Of a stretch of 64,000 nucleotides of DNA, positions 55,539-63,728 are shown one piece after another. Positions within the stretch are counted from its first letter, which is position 1. Each line of letters opens with the position of its first letter. Source of the stretch: Leifsonia sp. Leaf336 (GTDB lineage: Bacteria; Actinomycetota; Actinomycetes; Actinomycetales; Microbacteriaceae); NCBI RefSeq assembly GCF_001423695.1, contig NZ_LMOZ01000002.1:728298-792297 (forward strand), given 5' to 3'. Made by a program: the position numbers and the translations under genes. The notes under the pieces are model-generated. The model was given only the letters and a program-made list of their open reading frames with translations. It did not search any database and was not told where the DNA came from.

Positions 55539-56524
55539 CCTTCCGCGTCGAGGAGCACCCGCACCGCGGGACCTCCCGCCGGACGCATGAGCACAGAGAC
55601 GACACCGCTTCGTCGTGCGTGGATGGTGATGTCGACCGCCTGTGCCACCAGTTGGGCGAGGGCCTCGGCGAGGGTGTCGGAGACAACCGCTCCGGACGGG
55701 TCTTCTCCGCCGAGCATCAGGACTCGTGCGCCGCCACGGCGCGCGGTGTCCACGGCATACACCAGCACGGGATGGGCGAGCTCTGCAGCCCGGATGCGGT
55801 CCCGAATCCCACCCTCGGCGACAGTGAGCTGCTGGACGAAATCTTCGTCGATCGTTCGACCGGCGGCGAGATCGCTCAGGGATGGCCGGGCGATCCGCAG
55901 GATCTCCGCGAGCTCGGCGCGGGATGTGCGTGCCGCGTCTTCCGCGGCACGGGCCTCTGCATCCGCCAGTGCCGCTCGCTCACGAGCGGCATGCTCGCGA
56001 CGGACCACCGCGGCGAGGACGAAGCGCCAGGTCGCGCCCACGACCGCGCCGCTGACGGCGGGGAGGACCAGCTCGGCGAGATCCACGCCGAGCTGCCTGC
56101 TGATCACACCCCGGGCCAGCGCGAACGCGACGACGGCGACGGTTCCGATCGTGCCGATCACGACATTGCCGCGCATGATCAGGAGGGCCGCCAGATACGA
56201 GTTCACGTTGAAAAGCCAGATCTCGCTGGCGCTGCGGTCTGCGACCTCGAGGAACGGGAGCAGGGACATCGCCCCCACGAGCAGGCCAGCGAGCACGATC
56301 AGCGCGCGCCTCCGTGGCAGCGGCCCGGGCACGTGCCACGTGACCAGCACCGCTCCGGCGAGGGGCAGCAGGAAGCCGACGACCCCGATCGCACCCCCCG
56401 AGTCGCGGAGCAAGCCAGCGAGTATGGCTTGCACGACGCCCGTCACCCAGACCACGATCAGCGCGACCCTGGCGCCCGTGGTTGCGAGTCCGGCGCTGGC
56501 CGTCCTCGCCGGCGCGGCGCTCAC
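55505..56524 (-). CDS. Membrane protein resembling a degenerate histidine kinase
   Basis: A 339-residue protein with about five membrane helices (about 20-170), a coiled-coil segment (about 175-215, REHAARERAALADAEARAAED) and a C-terminal domain. The latter contains TLAEALAQLVAQAVDITIHAR, which parallels the kinase N-box of the neighbouring gene (MAEALRNSVLHADGATTRR), but the asparagine and the G-boxes are missing. No phosphorylatable H-box histidine was recognised. It overlaps the histidine kinase by 4 bases (GTGA) and probably acts as its sensing partner or as a pseudokinase. The start is GTG 56524 with GGAG upstream. Confidence 0.65.
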   Translation of the reverse strand: MSAAPARTASAGLATTGARVALIVVWVTGVVQAILAGLLRDSGGAIGVVGFLLPLAGAVLVTWHVPGPLPRRRALIVLAGLLVGAMSLLPFLEVADRSASEIWLFNVNSYLAALLIMRGNVVIGTIGTVAVVAFALARGVISRQLGVDLAELVLPAVSGAVVGATWRFVLAAVVRREHAARERAALADAEARAAEDAARTSRAELAEILRIARPSLSDLAAGRTIDEDFVQQLTVAEGGIRDRIRAAELAHPVLVYAVDTARRGGARVLMLGGEDPSGAVVSDTLAEALAQLVAQAVDITIHARRSGVVSVLMRPAGGPAVRVLLDAEGQPANGQISGT

Positions 56525-57675
56525 GAGAGCCACTCCAGCGCGACCCGTGTGCCAGATGCATCAGAGTGGATCGTCGCAGACCCACCAGGCAGATCCCGCA
56601 TGCGCCCGAGAATGCTGCCCCTCACGCCCAGCCGTTCCGCCGGCACCGCATCGACATCGAAGCCGGAGCCGTCGTCGGTGACGACCAGGCGCAGCACTTT
56701 GGCTCCGATCACTCCCGTGACCCGTCGAGTCGTCGCTCCATCGGCGTGCAGAACCGAGTTGCGCAGCGCCTCCGCCATCGCTCGACCCGCCTCGGAAACC
56801 ACGACCATGGGGAGGCGCCCGGTCACGGCGTCGATGCGGACGTCAGCCGGCTGAATCCACCGCGACGCGATCGTGACGAGCCGCTCGCGGGCGTCGCGCA
56901 CGTCCTCCTCGGCGCCGTCTTCGGGGTCCGCGATGGCAGCAGCACCAAGCACACGCAACGCGACCTCTGCAGCCTCTCGCAACTCTGTGATCGGCTTCCC
57001 TGGCAGACGAGTAGCCGCGACCAGAGTCGAGAGAACATCGTCGTGCACCAGGTGGGAGAGTTCGTCCCGTCGCTTGGCTCGCGCCTGAGACAGTGCCCGG
57101 CGCTCGACGCTGCGACGGCCTTCCCGCTCGATCCGTTCGCGGTCGCGAAGCCGAGACCGGATTCCGACCAGGATCGCGACGAAGGCTGCATTGCCGAGGT
57201 GGATCGGGGTCTGCAGCAGCACCTCGTGCGGCACGCGCCCGAGGAAGAGGAGACCGGAGAGCGCCGGAGCAAGCGTGCTGAGCACGACATATCCGATGGT
57301 GACCGGCAACGGCGTGATCAGCGCCACGAAGCACATCATGATCGGCTCCAGCGCCCAGATCCACGGCCGCAGCACGTCGGGATGCCCACCGTTGTATCCG
57401 AGGAACACCGTCGCCTGGGCAAGGATCGTGGCGACGACGGCCGAGACACCGAGGGCGTACACGACACGCAGAGGAAACACGCGGCCCCCCACCGCGATCG
57501 CTGCGATGAGACCGACGGCCGCGAACGCGAGCGCCGACCACCACAGCGCGAACTCGTCCGTCGTTCGCAGGACGCGATCGCCGGCGGCGAGCGTCAGCAC
57601 CAGCCCGCCGAGCGCAAGCACCCACCCGAGCAGGCGCTCGATCGCCCACGGGTCGGCGGGCTGCAGACGGTTCAC
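56521..57675 (-). CDS. Sensor histidine kinase, DesK/NarX-like
   Basis: A 384-residue membrane kinase. About six helices (about 10-180) form the sensor; the dimerisation/phosphoacceptor helix reads LSHLVHDDVLSTLVAATRL (His in VHDD, about residue 235). The ATPase domain has the N-box EALRNSVLHA, the G1 box VTDDGSGFD and a final GTRVALEWL. It begins at GTG 57675 overlapping the response regulator stop (GTGA). It would phosphorylate that NarL-type regulator. The signal is unknown; the divergent SLC13 transporter is the only non-regulatory gene nearby, so its substrate may be sensed. Confidence 0.88.
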   Translation of the reverse strand: MNRLQPADPWAIERLLGWVLALGGLVLTLAAGDRVLRTTDEFALWWSALAFAAVGLIAAIAVGGRVFPLRVVYALGVSAVVATILAQATVFLGYNGGHPDVLRPWIWALEPIMMCFVALITPLPVTIGYVVLSTLAPALSGLLFLGRVPHEVLLQTPIHLGNAAFVAILVGIRSRLRDRERIEREGRRSVERRALSQARAKRRDELSHLVHDDVLSTLVAATRLPGKPITELREAAEVALRVLGAAAIADPEDGAEEDVRDARERLVTIASRWIQPADVRIDAVTGRLPMVVVSEAGRAMAEALRNSVLHADGATTRRVTGVIGAKVLRLVVTDDGSGFDVDAVPAERLGVRGSILGRMRDLPGGSATIHSDASGTRVALEWLS

Positions 57676-58304
57676 TGAGAGTCGACCAAACCGTCCTCGA
57701 CGGCGCGGCGGAACAGGTCGACCTTGGTAGGCGCGGACCGGTCCACGGCTAGATACTTCTTGCGAATGTTGCTGATGTGTTCTGTCACGGTGTCGCGGGA
57801 CAGATACAGCATCTCTGCCACATGATCCGCCGTGGCCCCTGACGCGTACAACGCCAAGACCTCGGACTCGCGAGGAGTGAGCCTGGCATCGGCGAGGCGC
57901 TGGTCGCCCTCCAGTGCCGCCGCCCACTCGGGGCCGGCCACCACCTCGCCCCGCCCCGCGGACCGAACAGCGTCGACGATCGCACTGATCTGCTCCGTCT
58001 TACGGATCATCCCCACCGCCCCCGCTCGCGCGGCATCGCGGACCAGCTCAGGACGATCACCCGAGGTGTACGCCAGTACGCGCGCGCCGCCCGCTGCTAA
58101 CAGCCGTGTGTTCGCGAAGGGATTCGAGTCATCGCTCAGCGAGAGGTCGAGCAGCACGACGTCGGGGAGCTCTCGTAGCGTCAGCACCTGACGGATGCTG
58201 TTGGCCGCCGCGACAACGCGCAAGTCTGACTGGGCGTTCACGATCGCGATCGTGCCGAGCATCATGGCGGGATGATCCTCCACGATTCCAACCCGAATGG
58301 TCAT
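57672..58304 (-). CDS. NarL/FixJ family response regulator
   Basis: A 210-residue two-component regulator. The receiver domain has IVEDHPAM at the start (acidic pocket, about residues 7-14) and the phosphoacceptor aspartate in DVVLLDLSLSDD (about 49-60). The C-terminal LuxR helix-turn-helix is LTPRESEVLALYASGATADHVAEMLYLSRDTVTEHISNI. The start ATG 58304 (MTIRVGIVEDH) agrees with family length; an upstream in-frame ATG at 58370 also exists. An AT-rich stretch at 58363-58385 probably contains its promoter. It is the first gene of the operon regulator-kinase-degenerate kinase. Confidence 0.9.
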   Translation of the reverse strand: MTIRVGIVEDHPAMMLGTIAIVNAQSDLRVVAAANSIRQVLTLRELPDVVLLDLSLSDDSNPFANTRLLAAGGARVLAYTSGDRPELVRDAARAGAVGMIRKTEQISAIVDAVRSAGRGEVVAGPEWAAALEGDQRLADARLTPRESEVLALYASGATADHVAEMLYLSRDTVTEHISNIRKKYLAVDRSAPTKVDLFRRAVEDGLVDSQ

Positions 58305-58673
58305 CGTTGCAAACTCGCCGTCTGTGTCGTTCGTCCCGCGTGTGAGGTCAGCATAGCCGCTCATATACAAGTTATTTTAGATACGGATGGTTACCGACAT
58401 CTATTGGACACCGTAGACCGCGGCTCACACTCTCCGGCGTCGGCGGGGTATCGATGTGCCGGCTCTCTCGCCGGCATCCTGAGCTGTGCTACGTCGGATG
58501 ACGGCACCCGTAGTGATCCGGTCGTGTGGTCCGACGGTTCGACGCGCTGGTTGTTAGAAAGGGCTCAGGCCTCCGTCGGCAAGGCCGACGTGAACAAGTG
58601 AAATGTACCGTTCGGCGCCCGAGCACATGGCCGACGCCAGCACATGGCTCTCCATACTCGCTCCGGAGATTGC
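58305..58673. promoter_or_regulatory. Promoter region of the NarL-type regulator and gene-poor gap
   Basis: The stretch 58363-58385 is very AT-rich for this genome (TATACAAGTTATTTTAG) and is a plausible minus-strand promoter. A small hairpin TGCCGG...CCGGCA lies at about 58456-58475. No further gene is supported. Confidence 0.4.
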
Positions 58674-58874
58674 TCAAACTTCGCCCTCTACTTCGGCTGA
58701 CAACGCGGAGCCGTCGGTCGCAGGAGAATCGTCACAAGCCGGCATGGCCGGAGCCCTTTCGGCCGGTACGCGCGACGTGATATCTGCTGCTATCGACGTG
58801 AGAACGTGGGTGATGTCGACCGTCCGTGTGGGCGGAAGGTCAACAGATCCGGGGTCGACGGTGGATTCTGTCAT
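58674..58874 (-). CDS. Small hypothetical protein downstream of the VanY-like gene
   Basis: A 66-residue reading frame (MTESTVDPGSVDLPP... ending SAEVEGEV), acidic and without a membrane helix. AAAGGGACG precedes ATG 58874 at a workable distance, and it follows the VanY-like gene by 34 bases in the same direction, so it may be the third gene of that operon. A single cysteine is present. The family is unrecognised, and chance is possible. Confidence 0.4.
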   Translation of the reverse strand: MTESTVDPGSVDLPPTRTVDITHVLTSIAADITSRVPAERAPAMPACDDSPATDGSALSAEVEGEV

Positions 58875-58908
58875 GCGTGTTCGTCCCTTTGAAAGAGTGG
58901 CGCGATCG

Positions 58909-59484
58909 TCAGCCGCGACCGTCGGCGGCCATTGGTGGGCAGGTGCCGCCTGGGGTGGTGCGCATCTCGAAATGCCAGATTTCGTTCGCGTACACCTGGC
59001 ATATGCCCCAGCGTGAGCCGAAACGATTCAGGAAGTCCATCGCGTCGGCCGTTGCGACGTCCACCGCGTGTCCGGTGACGTGGGCGGAGTCGGTGCTTCG
59101 TCTCACCCACTTCGAGGCTTCCTCTTCGCTACCGTACTTCTGGACGGCCTGCTCGAAGAGGAAATCCTGGTAGCGCGCCGATCGCCAACCGTCAGTAATC
59201 GTGATCGTTATGCCGCGCTCATCCTTCGCCGCGCTGTCAGCGGATCGGAGGGCCGAAAGCAGCGCCGGGTCCAGCTTGGTGACGGCGGGCTTGTCGCTGG
59301 TCAGAGGGAGGGAGTCCCCTGCGGGGATATAGCCGTCGGCGCCCGTCAGTCCGGCTGTGCTCGTCGCGGTTCGGACCGTCTCGACAAACTGGGATGCAGC
59401 GGCACAGCCCGTCAGGGAGACGGTGAGCGCGAGCCCAGCGAGGGTGGCGATGACTCGGCTCGCGGTGTTGGGTTTGCGGATCAT
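58909..59484 (-). CDS. VanY-type D-alanyl-D-alanine carboxypeptidase lipoprotein
   Basis: A 191-residue predicted lipoprotein (lipobox LTGC, Cys27) with a zinc-dependent LAS/VanY peptidase domain. Metal and active-site motifs are SAHVTGHAVDV (HxxxxxxD, about residues 133-143) and EIWHFE (about 168-173); WRSARYQDFLFEQAV is the substrate-region helix. It would trim terminal D-alanine from peptidoglycan stem peptides outside the cell. It overlaps the Amidase_6 gene by 4 bases. The neighbouring two-component system suggests control by envelope stress or wall-targeting antibiotics. Confidence 0.88.
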   Translation of the reverse strand: MIRKPNTASRVIATLAGLALTVSLTGCAAASQFVETVRTATSTAGLTGADGYIPAGDSLPLTSDKPAVTKLDPALLSALRSADSAAKDERGITITITDGWRSARYQDFLFEQAVQKYGSEEEASKWVRRSTDSAHVTGHAVDVATADAMDFLNRFGSRWGICQVYANEIWHFEMRTTPGGTCPPMAADGRG

Positions 59485-60122
59485 TTGGTCAGCTCCCAGA
59501 AGTGGCCGACAGCGCCGGGATGATCGACTGTGATCGTGGTGTCGAGGTCTCGGAGATTGGTGTCCACGTTGTGACCGACCATTTTGACCTTGATCGTGGA
59601 GCCGACCTTTTCGACGGCCGAGACGATCTGGACGTGGTCGAGGGAGTCGTTGTCGTCCCAGTCGAACATCACGATGTCGCCGACCTGGACTTTGTCGCGC
59701 TGTTTCAGCGGGTAGCGAGTGATGCCGAGCCGGGCGGCGTTGGCTTCGAGATAGTCCTCCATGGCGGGGACGTAACCCCATGCCGGGCTCCAGCTGGCGC
59801 CCGCATTGTGGTTGTACCACTGGGCATTCATCTTCCAGCCGCGGGCGACAAGTGTCTGGCTGACGAAATTGGCGCAGTCGCCGCCGACGGGGTTGAGGTC
59901 ACCGTATTCGGCGGTGTTGTAGTCCTTCCAATGCACCTGTGCATACGCGAGCTGTTTGCCCGTGTTGACATCAGCCGCCTGCGTGGTGCCGGTCACGGGC
60001 ATGACATGCGCGGCCGACGTCGAGGCCGAGCAGCCGGTCATCATGACGAGAAAGAGGGCGGCGACGGCCATAGGGCCGGCTGCTTTGCGCACCCCTTTCG
60101 GTAGGTTCAGTGTTCGAGTCAT
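59481..60122 (-). CDS. Amidase_6 domain lipoprotein
   Basis: A 213-residue predicted lipoprotein (lipobox MMTGC, Cys31) with a putative amidase domain of the NlpC/P60-like cysteine type: catalytic Cys83 in GGDCANFVSQTL and histidine in DHVQIVSAV, with VGHNVDTNLRDL behind. It is likely to cut peptidoglycan or a related amide bond on the outer membrane face of the cytoplasmic membrane. It is the first gene of a minus-strand operon with the VanY-like gene, divergent from the OmpR-type regulator across 86 bases. No strong ribosome site is seen before ATG 60122. Confidence 0.85.
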   Translation of the reverse strand: MTRTLNLPKGVRKAAGPMAVAALFLVMMTGCSASTSAAHVMPVTGTTQAADVNTGKQLAYAQVHWKDYNTAEYGDLNPVGGDCANFVSQTLVARGWKMNAQWYNHNAGASWSPAWGYVPAMEDYLEANAARLGITRYPLKQRDKVQVGDIVMFDWDDNDSLDHVQIVSAVEKVGSTIKVKMVGHNVDTNLRDLDTTITVDHPGAVGHFWELTK

Positions 60123-60208
60123 GATGCCAGCTAATCCGGCCGGGTGTTGTGGGCCCGTATGAGGTTTTTGAAATGCCGACGATATGAGCGGGCTTCTACG
60201 ATCAAGTT

Positions 60209-60904
60209 ATGCGAGTGTTGATCGTCGAGGATGAACCGTACATGGCAGAGGCCATTCGGAGCGGATTGCGGCTAGAAGCGATTGCAGCCGATATCGCCGG
60301 TGACGGCAACGCCGCATTGGAGTTGTTGAGAATCAACGATTACGATCTGGCCGTTTTGGATCGTGACATACCCGCGCCGTCCGGGGACGAGATCGCGCAG
60401 CGAATCGTCGCATCCGGCAGTGGCATGCCGATCCTGATGCTGACCGCCGCGGATCGACTCGATGACAAGGCCTCAGGGTTCGAGCTGGGGGCTGACGACT
60501 ACCTCACGAAGCCTTTCGAACTGCGGGAGCTCGTGCTCAGACTGAGGGCGCTTCATCGCCGCCGCGCCAATAGTAGACCCCCGGTTCTCGAGATCGCCGG
60601 CCTGCGGCTGGATCCGTTTCGTCGTGAGGTCTACCGAGACGGTCGCTATGTCGCGTTGACCCGCAAGCAATTCGCTGTTCTCGAGGTGCTTGTCGGCGCC
60701 GAGGGTGGCGTGATCAGCGCTGAGGCTTTGCTTGAACGGGCGTGGGATGAGAATGCGGATCCATTTACGAACGCCGTTCGCATCACCGTTTCGGCGCTCC
60801 GGAAACGGCTTGGTCAACCTTGGCTGATTTCGACGGTGCCCGGGGTGGGCTACCGCATTGACGTTGGGACGAATCCAGATGATGAAGAGCCCGATCCCAC
60901 ATAG
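60209..60904 (+). CDS. OmpR family response regulator
   Basis: A 231-residue two-component regulator with an N-terminal receiver domain (VEDEPYMAEA at the start, phosphoacceptor Asp in LAVLDRDIPAPSG, and the LTAADRLDDKASGFELGADDYLTKPF segment). The C-terminal winged helix has LTRKQFAVLEVLV and TVPGVGYRID. It is divergent from the two wall-active lipoproteins, which it probably controls, and overlaps the histidine kinase gene that follows by 26 bases. Start ATG 60209 lacks an obvious ribosome site. Confidence 0.92.
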   Translation: MRVLIVEDEPYMAEAIRSGLRLEAIAADIAGDGNAALELLRINDYDLAVLDRDIPAPSGDEIAQRIVASGSGMPILMLTAADRLDDKASGFELGADDYLTKPFELRELVLRLRALHRRRANSRPPVLEIAGLRLDPFRREVYRDGRYVALTRKQFAVLEVLVGAEGGVISAEALLERAWDENADPFTNAVRITVSALRKRLGQPWLISTVPGVGYRIDVGTNPDDEEPDPT

Positions 60905-61997
60905 GAGGCCCGGGCTGAGCGTCCGCCTCAAACTCACCCTCAGTTACGCCGGGTTCCTCATGGTGGCCGGCGCACTGCTGTTCGCGGTCGTGTGGTTGTT
61001 CCTGCTGCGCTACGTACCCGCTGGTACGTTCCCCGTCGCCGGTGGATTCGTCCCCAACCGCGAGGACCTCGTGCGCGCGTTCGCCCCAGCAGCAGGGTTG
61101 GCGCTGATGTTCCTCTTGATCTTCGGGGTCGTGGGTGGCTGGTTCCTCGCGGGCCGCATGCTCCGGCCCATGACGCTCATCACTGAAGCAACTCACCAGG
61201 CCGCTAACGGCTCCCTCTCGTACCGAATCGAGATGGAGGGCCGAAACGATGAGTTCCGCGAACTCGCCGACAGCTTCGACGCGATGCTCGCCCGGCTCGA
61301 GGCCCAGGTCGCCGAACAGCGAAGGTTCGCAGCCAACGCCTCGCATGAACTTCGCACGCCGCTGGCGATCATGCAAACTCTGCTCGAGGTCGCAGCGACT
61401 GATCCGGATCGCGCCGGCGACGAACTCATCGCCAAGCTCGGCGTCGTCAACTCCCGCGCCATCGCTCTCATCGAAGCGCTGCTCCTGCTCAGCCGCAGCG
61501 AACGCCAGGACCTCTCTCCAGAATGTGTCGACCTGTCCCTGCTCGCCGAAGAGGCCACCGAAACGCTCCTTCCGCTTGCGGAGCAGCGTGGCGTCACCAT
61601 CGAGACATCAGGTGATTTCGCGCCGACCTCCGGCTCGCACACGCTTCTCCTGCAGATGACGACCAACCTCGTTCACAACGCGATCGTACATAATCTGCCT
61701 GAGCACGGCACCGTGCTGGTCAACACCGCCTTCGGTCCAGGAAGCGTCCACCTCACCGTAGAGAACACGGGTGACGAGCTCGCAGCGCAATTGGTCTCGA
61801 CCCTCACGGAACCATTCCAGCGTGGCGCCGAACGCATACGCACGCATCAGTCTGGTGTGGGTCTCGGGCTGGCAATCGTCAAGAGCATCGTCCGCGCCCA
61901 TAACGGAACCCTCACGCTTTCACCCTTGGCCGGTGGGGGGCTCCGTGTCACGGTGCAATTGGACACGTGGCGCCCAACGGTCAGTACGACCTGCTGA
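60879..61997 (+). CDS. HAMP-type sensor histidine kinase
   Basis: A 372-residue membrane kinase with two membrane helices (about 20-45 and 75-100) flanking a short extracellular loop. A HAMP domain follows, then the H-box FAANASHELRTPLAIMQ with the phosphorylated histidine, the N-box NLVHNAIVHN and the G2-box HQSGVGLGLAIVKSIV. The short sensor loop (about 25 residues) suggests sensing in or near the membrane, as in many antibiotic-sensing kinases. The start is ATG 60879 or the adjacent 60882. It pairs with the OmpR-type regulator upstream. Confidence 0.92.
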   Translation: MMKSPIPHRRPGLSVRLKLTLSYAGFLMVAGALLFAVVWLFLLRYVPAGTFPVAGGFVPNREDLVRAFAPAAGLALMFLLIFGVVGGWFLAGRMLRPMTLITEATHQAANGSLSYRIEMEGRNDEFRELADSFDAMLARLEAQVAEQRRFAANASHELRTPLAIMQTLLEVAATDPDRAGDELIAKLGVVNSRAIALIEALLLLSRSERQDLSPECVDLSLLAEEATETLLPLAEQRGVTIETSGDFAPTSGSHTLLLQMTTNLVHNAIVHNLPEHGTVLVNTAFGPGSVHLTVENTGDELAAQLVSTLTEPFQRGAERIRTHQSGVGLGLAIVKSIVRAHNGTLTLSPLAGGGLRVTVQLDTWRPTVSTTC

Positions 61998-62168
61998 AGC
62001 CCAGGCGGAGCTCGAGGGATTGTGCCTCGCCGGGCGCCGCTTCCGCTATGCCCGATATTGTCCCCCGGCGGGCGCGGATCGACGTCTTGCCGCGCACGGA
62101 GCCGCAGGTGCATCATGCGGCCACAGGGCCCCCGTTCGGGCGGCATCGACGACGTGCGGGGGCCGATC

Positions 62169-62447
62169 ATGGCAGAAGGGCTGGGAACCTTCGTAGCCGT
62201 GTTCCTCTTTCCCGATGAGGCGAGCGAGAGCTTCAGCAAGCGGCTTCCGGTCATCGGCGCGGGGCCTCCCGCAGTGATCCGGGCCGCTGCGGCGTTCGAG
62301 GGGGCTGCGGCGATGGACGTCTACCGCCTCGTCGATGCCAGTGCGTGGCCCGGGGCGGCCGCCTATCTCTACGCCGAGACGGTTCCGCGGACACTCGCCG
62401 ACGGCGACGGCGACCTGGTCCAGCAGATCTCGACGCCGGACGACTGA
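62169..62447 (+). CDS. Hypothetical small protein
   Basis: A 92-residue protein (MAEGLGTFVAVFLFPDEAS...) without membrane helices or known motif. An alternative start at ATG 62115 (with AGGTG upstream) would add 18 residues. The stretch 61998-62168 before it carries nothing else recognisable. It is convergent with the next gene with four bases between stops. Function unknown. Confidence 0.55.
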   Translation: MAEGLGTFVAVFLFPDEASESFSKRLPVIGAGPPAVIRAAAAFEGAAAMDVYRLVDASAWPGAAAYLYAETVPRTLADGDGDLVQQISTPDD

Positions 62448-62451
62448 GCGC

Positions 62452-62745
62452 CTACCGCGGCGTGTACTCGTAGACGACAGCCGACCAGTGGTTGTCGATC
62501 TCGTCCCACGCGCCGTCGTCCATGTAGGCGAGCCGGAACTGCAGGTTCAGGATCGGCCCGAGCACGTCGAGCACCTCGGGGCGGAACGGGGTCTCCGGAG
62601 CCAGTCCCAGGCCGAAGCTGTGGATGATGCTGTCGTCGGCGGCGCGCAGCCAGACACCCCAACCGCGCTCGACGGGCATCGCGACGACGCGGAAGACATG
62701 AGCCGGGTCGTAGTCGGACGGGAGGGCGTCGGGAAGGTCGGCCAT
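62452..62745 (-). CDS. Hypothetical small protein
   Basis: A 97-residue acidic, tryptophan-containing protein (MADLPDALPSDYDPAHVFRV at the N-terminus, DNHWSAVVYEYTPR at the C-terminus). GGAGGA is placed just before ATG 62745. The family is not recognised. It is cytosolic by composition. Confidence 0.6.
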   Translation of the reverse strand: MADLPDALPSDYDPAHVFRVVAMPVERGWGVWLRAADDSIIHSFGLGLAPETPFRPEVLDVLGPILNLQFRLAYMDDGAWDEIDNHWSAVVYEYTPR

Positions 62746-62770
62746 TCCTCCAAACTACAGCGCACCACCG

Positions 62771-62983
62771 CTAGCCAGGGGAGTGCGCCGTCGCCTCCGG
62801 ATCGCGTTCACGGGCGTGCCGCACGTCGGCGACCACGGCGCAGGCCGTTGCACCGACTGCGGCGACCACGACCACGACGGCGTCGACCACGCGCACCGGG
62901 CTGAGCGCGGCGCCGCTGGTGGTCGCCAAGGCCACCAGCGCGATCACCGCGACCGCACCGCCGAACCTCGCGAGCTCCCGCAT
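62771..62983 (-). CDS. Hypothetical small membrane protein
   Basis: A 70-residue protein with two hydrophobic segments (about 8-26 and 31-52) and a charged C-terminus (RHARERDPEATAH). GGAGG precedes ATG 62983, which is why the shorter form is chosen over a longer open frame. Function unknown. Confidence 0.55.
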   Translation of the reverse strand: MRELARFGGAVAVIALVALATTSGAALSPVRVVDAVVVVVAAVGATACAVVADVRHARERDPEATAHSPG

Positions 62984-63260
62984 CCGACCTCCGGCCCCGC
63001 TCAGCGAGCGCTCCGCGCACGCGCGACCGACGCGGGAGCCGGTGCCCGGGAGGCCGGCGCCGGGGAGGATGGCCGACCCTTCCCGTGACACCGGCTCGTC
63101 CAGTGAAGCTCAGCCCCCATCGCGAACCTCCCCTCGAGGCACAGGATGCATGAGCCCGACGTCGTTGGGGAGAGGTCAAATTCGGGTGTAGCCACAGCAT
63201 CGCCGCGTGCGTTACATTCCCGTCGCCGGCAGTGGGCCGGCCATGACGGGGAGGATCATC

Positions 63261-63638
63261 ATGAACAGTTTCTGGAGCGTCGTCTGGTGGTTCTTCTGGT
63301 GCTTCGCTTTCATCGCGTACCTGTTCGCGCTGTTCGCGATCATCGGCGACCTGTTCCGCGACCGCAAGCTCAACGGGTGGTGGAAGGCCGTGTGGATCAT
63401 CTTCCTGATCTTCGTGCCGTTCCTGACCGCGCTGGTCTACCTCATCGCGCGCGGGCGCGGCATGGCCGAGCGGAGCGTGAAGGAGGCCGCGGACACGCAG
63501 GCGGTGGTCGACGCGCACATCCGTGAGGTCGCGACGTCGAGCCCGGCCGACGAGATCGCCAAAGCCCAGCAGCTGCTCGCCTCCGGCACGATCACGCAAC
63601 AGGAGTTCGACCACCTGAAGGCGCGCGCGCTCAGCTAG
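63261..63638 (+). CDS. PLDc_N / SHOCT domain membrane protein
   Basis: A 125-residue protein with two membrane helices (about 4-28 and 40-62) in the pattern of the phospholipase D-nuclease N-terminal domain (DRKLNGWWKAVWIIFLIFVP), followed by a SHOCT motif at the C-terminus (DEIAKAQQLLASGTITQQEF, about residues 96-115). Such proteins are common and of unknown role. The start ATG 63261 has GGGGAGG eight bases upstream. Confidence 0.8.
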   Translation: MNSFWSVVWWFFWCFAFIAYLFALFAIIGDLFRDRKLNGWWKAVWIIFLIFVPFLTALVYLIARGRGMAERSVKEAADTQAVVDAHIREVATSSPADEIAKAQQLLASGTITQQEFDHLKARALS

Positions 63639-63658
63639 GGCGCACAGTCGCAGACGTC

Positions 63659-63695
63659 GGGTGCCGCAGCCTCCAACCCCTGCGCCGCGGCACCC
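63659..63695. terminator. Hairpin between convergent genes
   Basis: GGGTGCCGC at 63659-63667 pairs perfectly with GCGGCACCC at 63687-63695. It lies between the SHOCT gene and the convergent gene at the window edge. Confidence 0.45.
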
Positions 63696-63728
63696 GTACT
63701 CGGTGCGTGCGGCGTCAGGGGGCGTCCT

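Noticed and set aside
58674-58874. Precursor peptide of a ribosomal natural product
   Set aside because: One cysteine, no leader-core pattern and no modification enzymes nearby; kept only as a small hypothetical gene.
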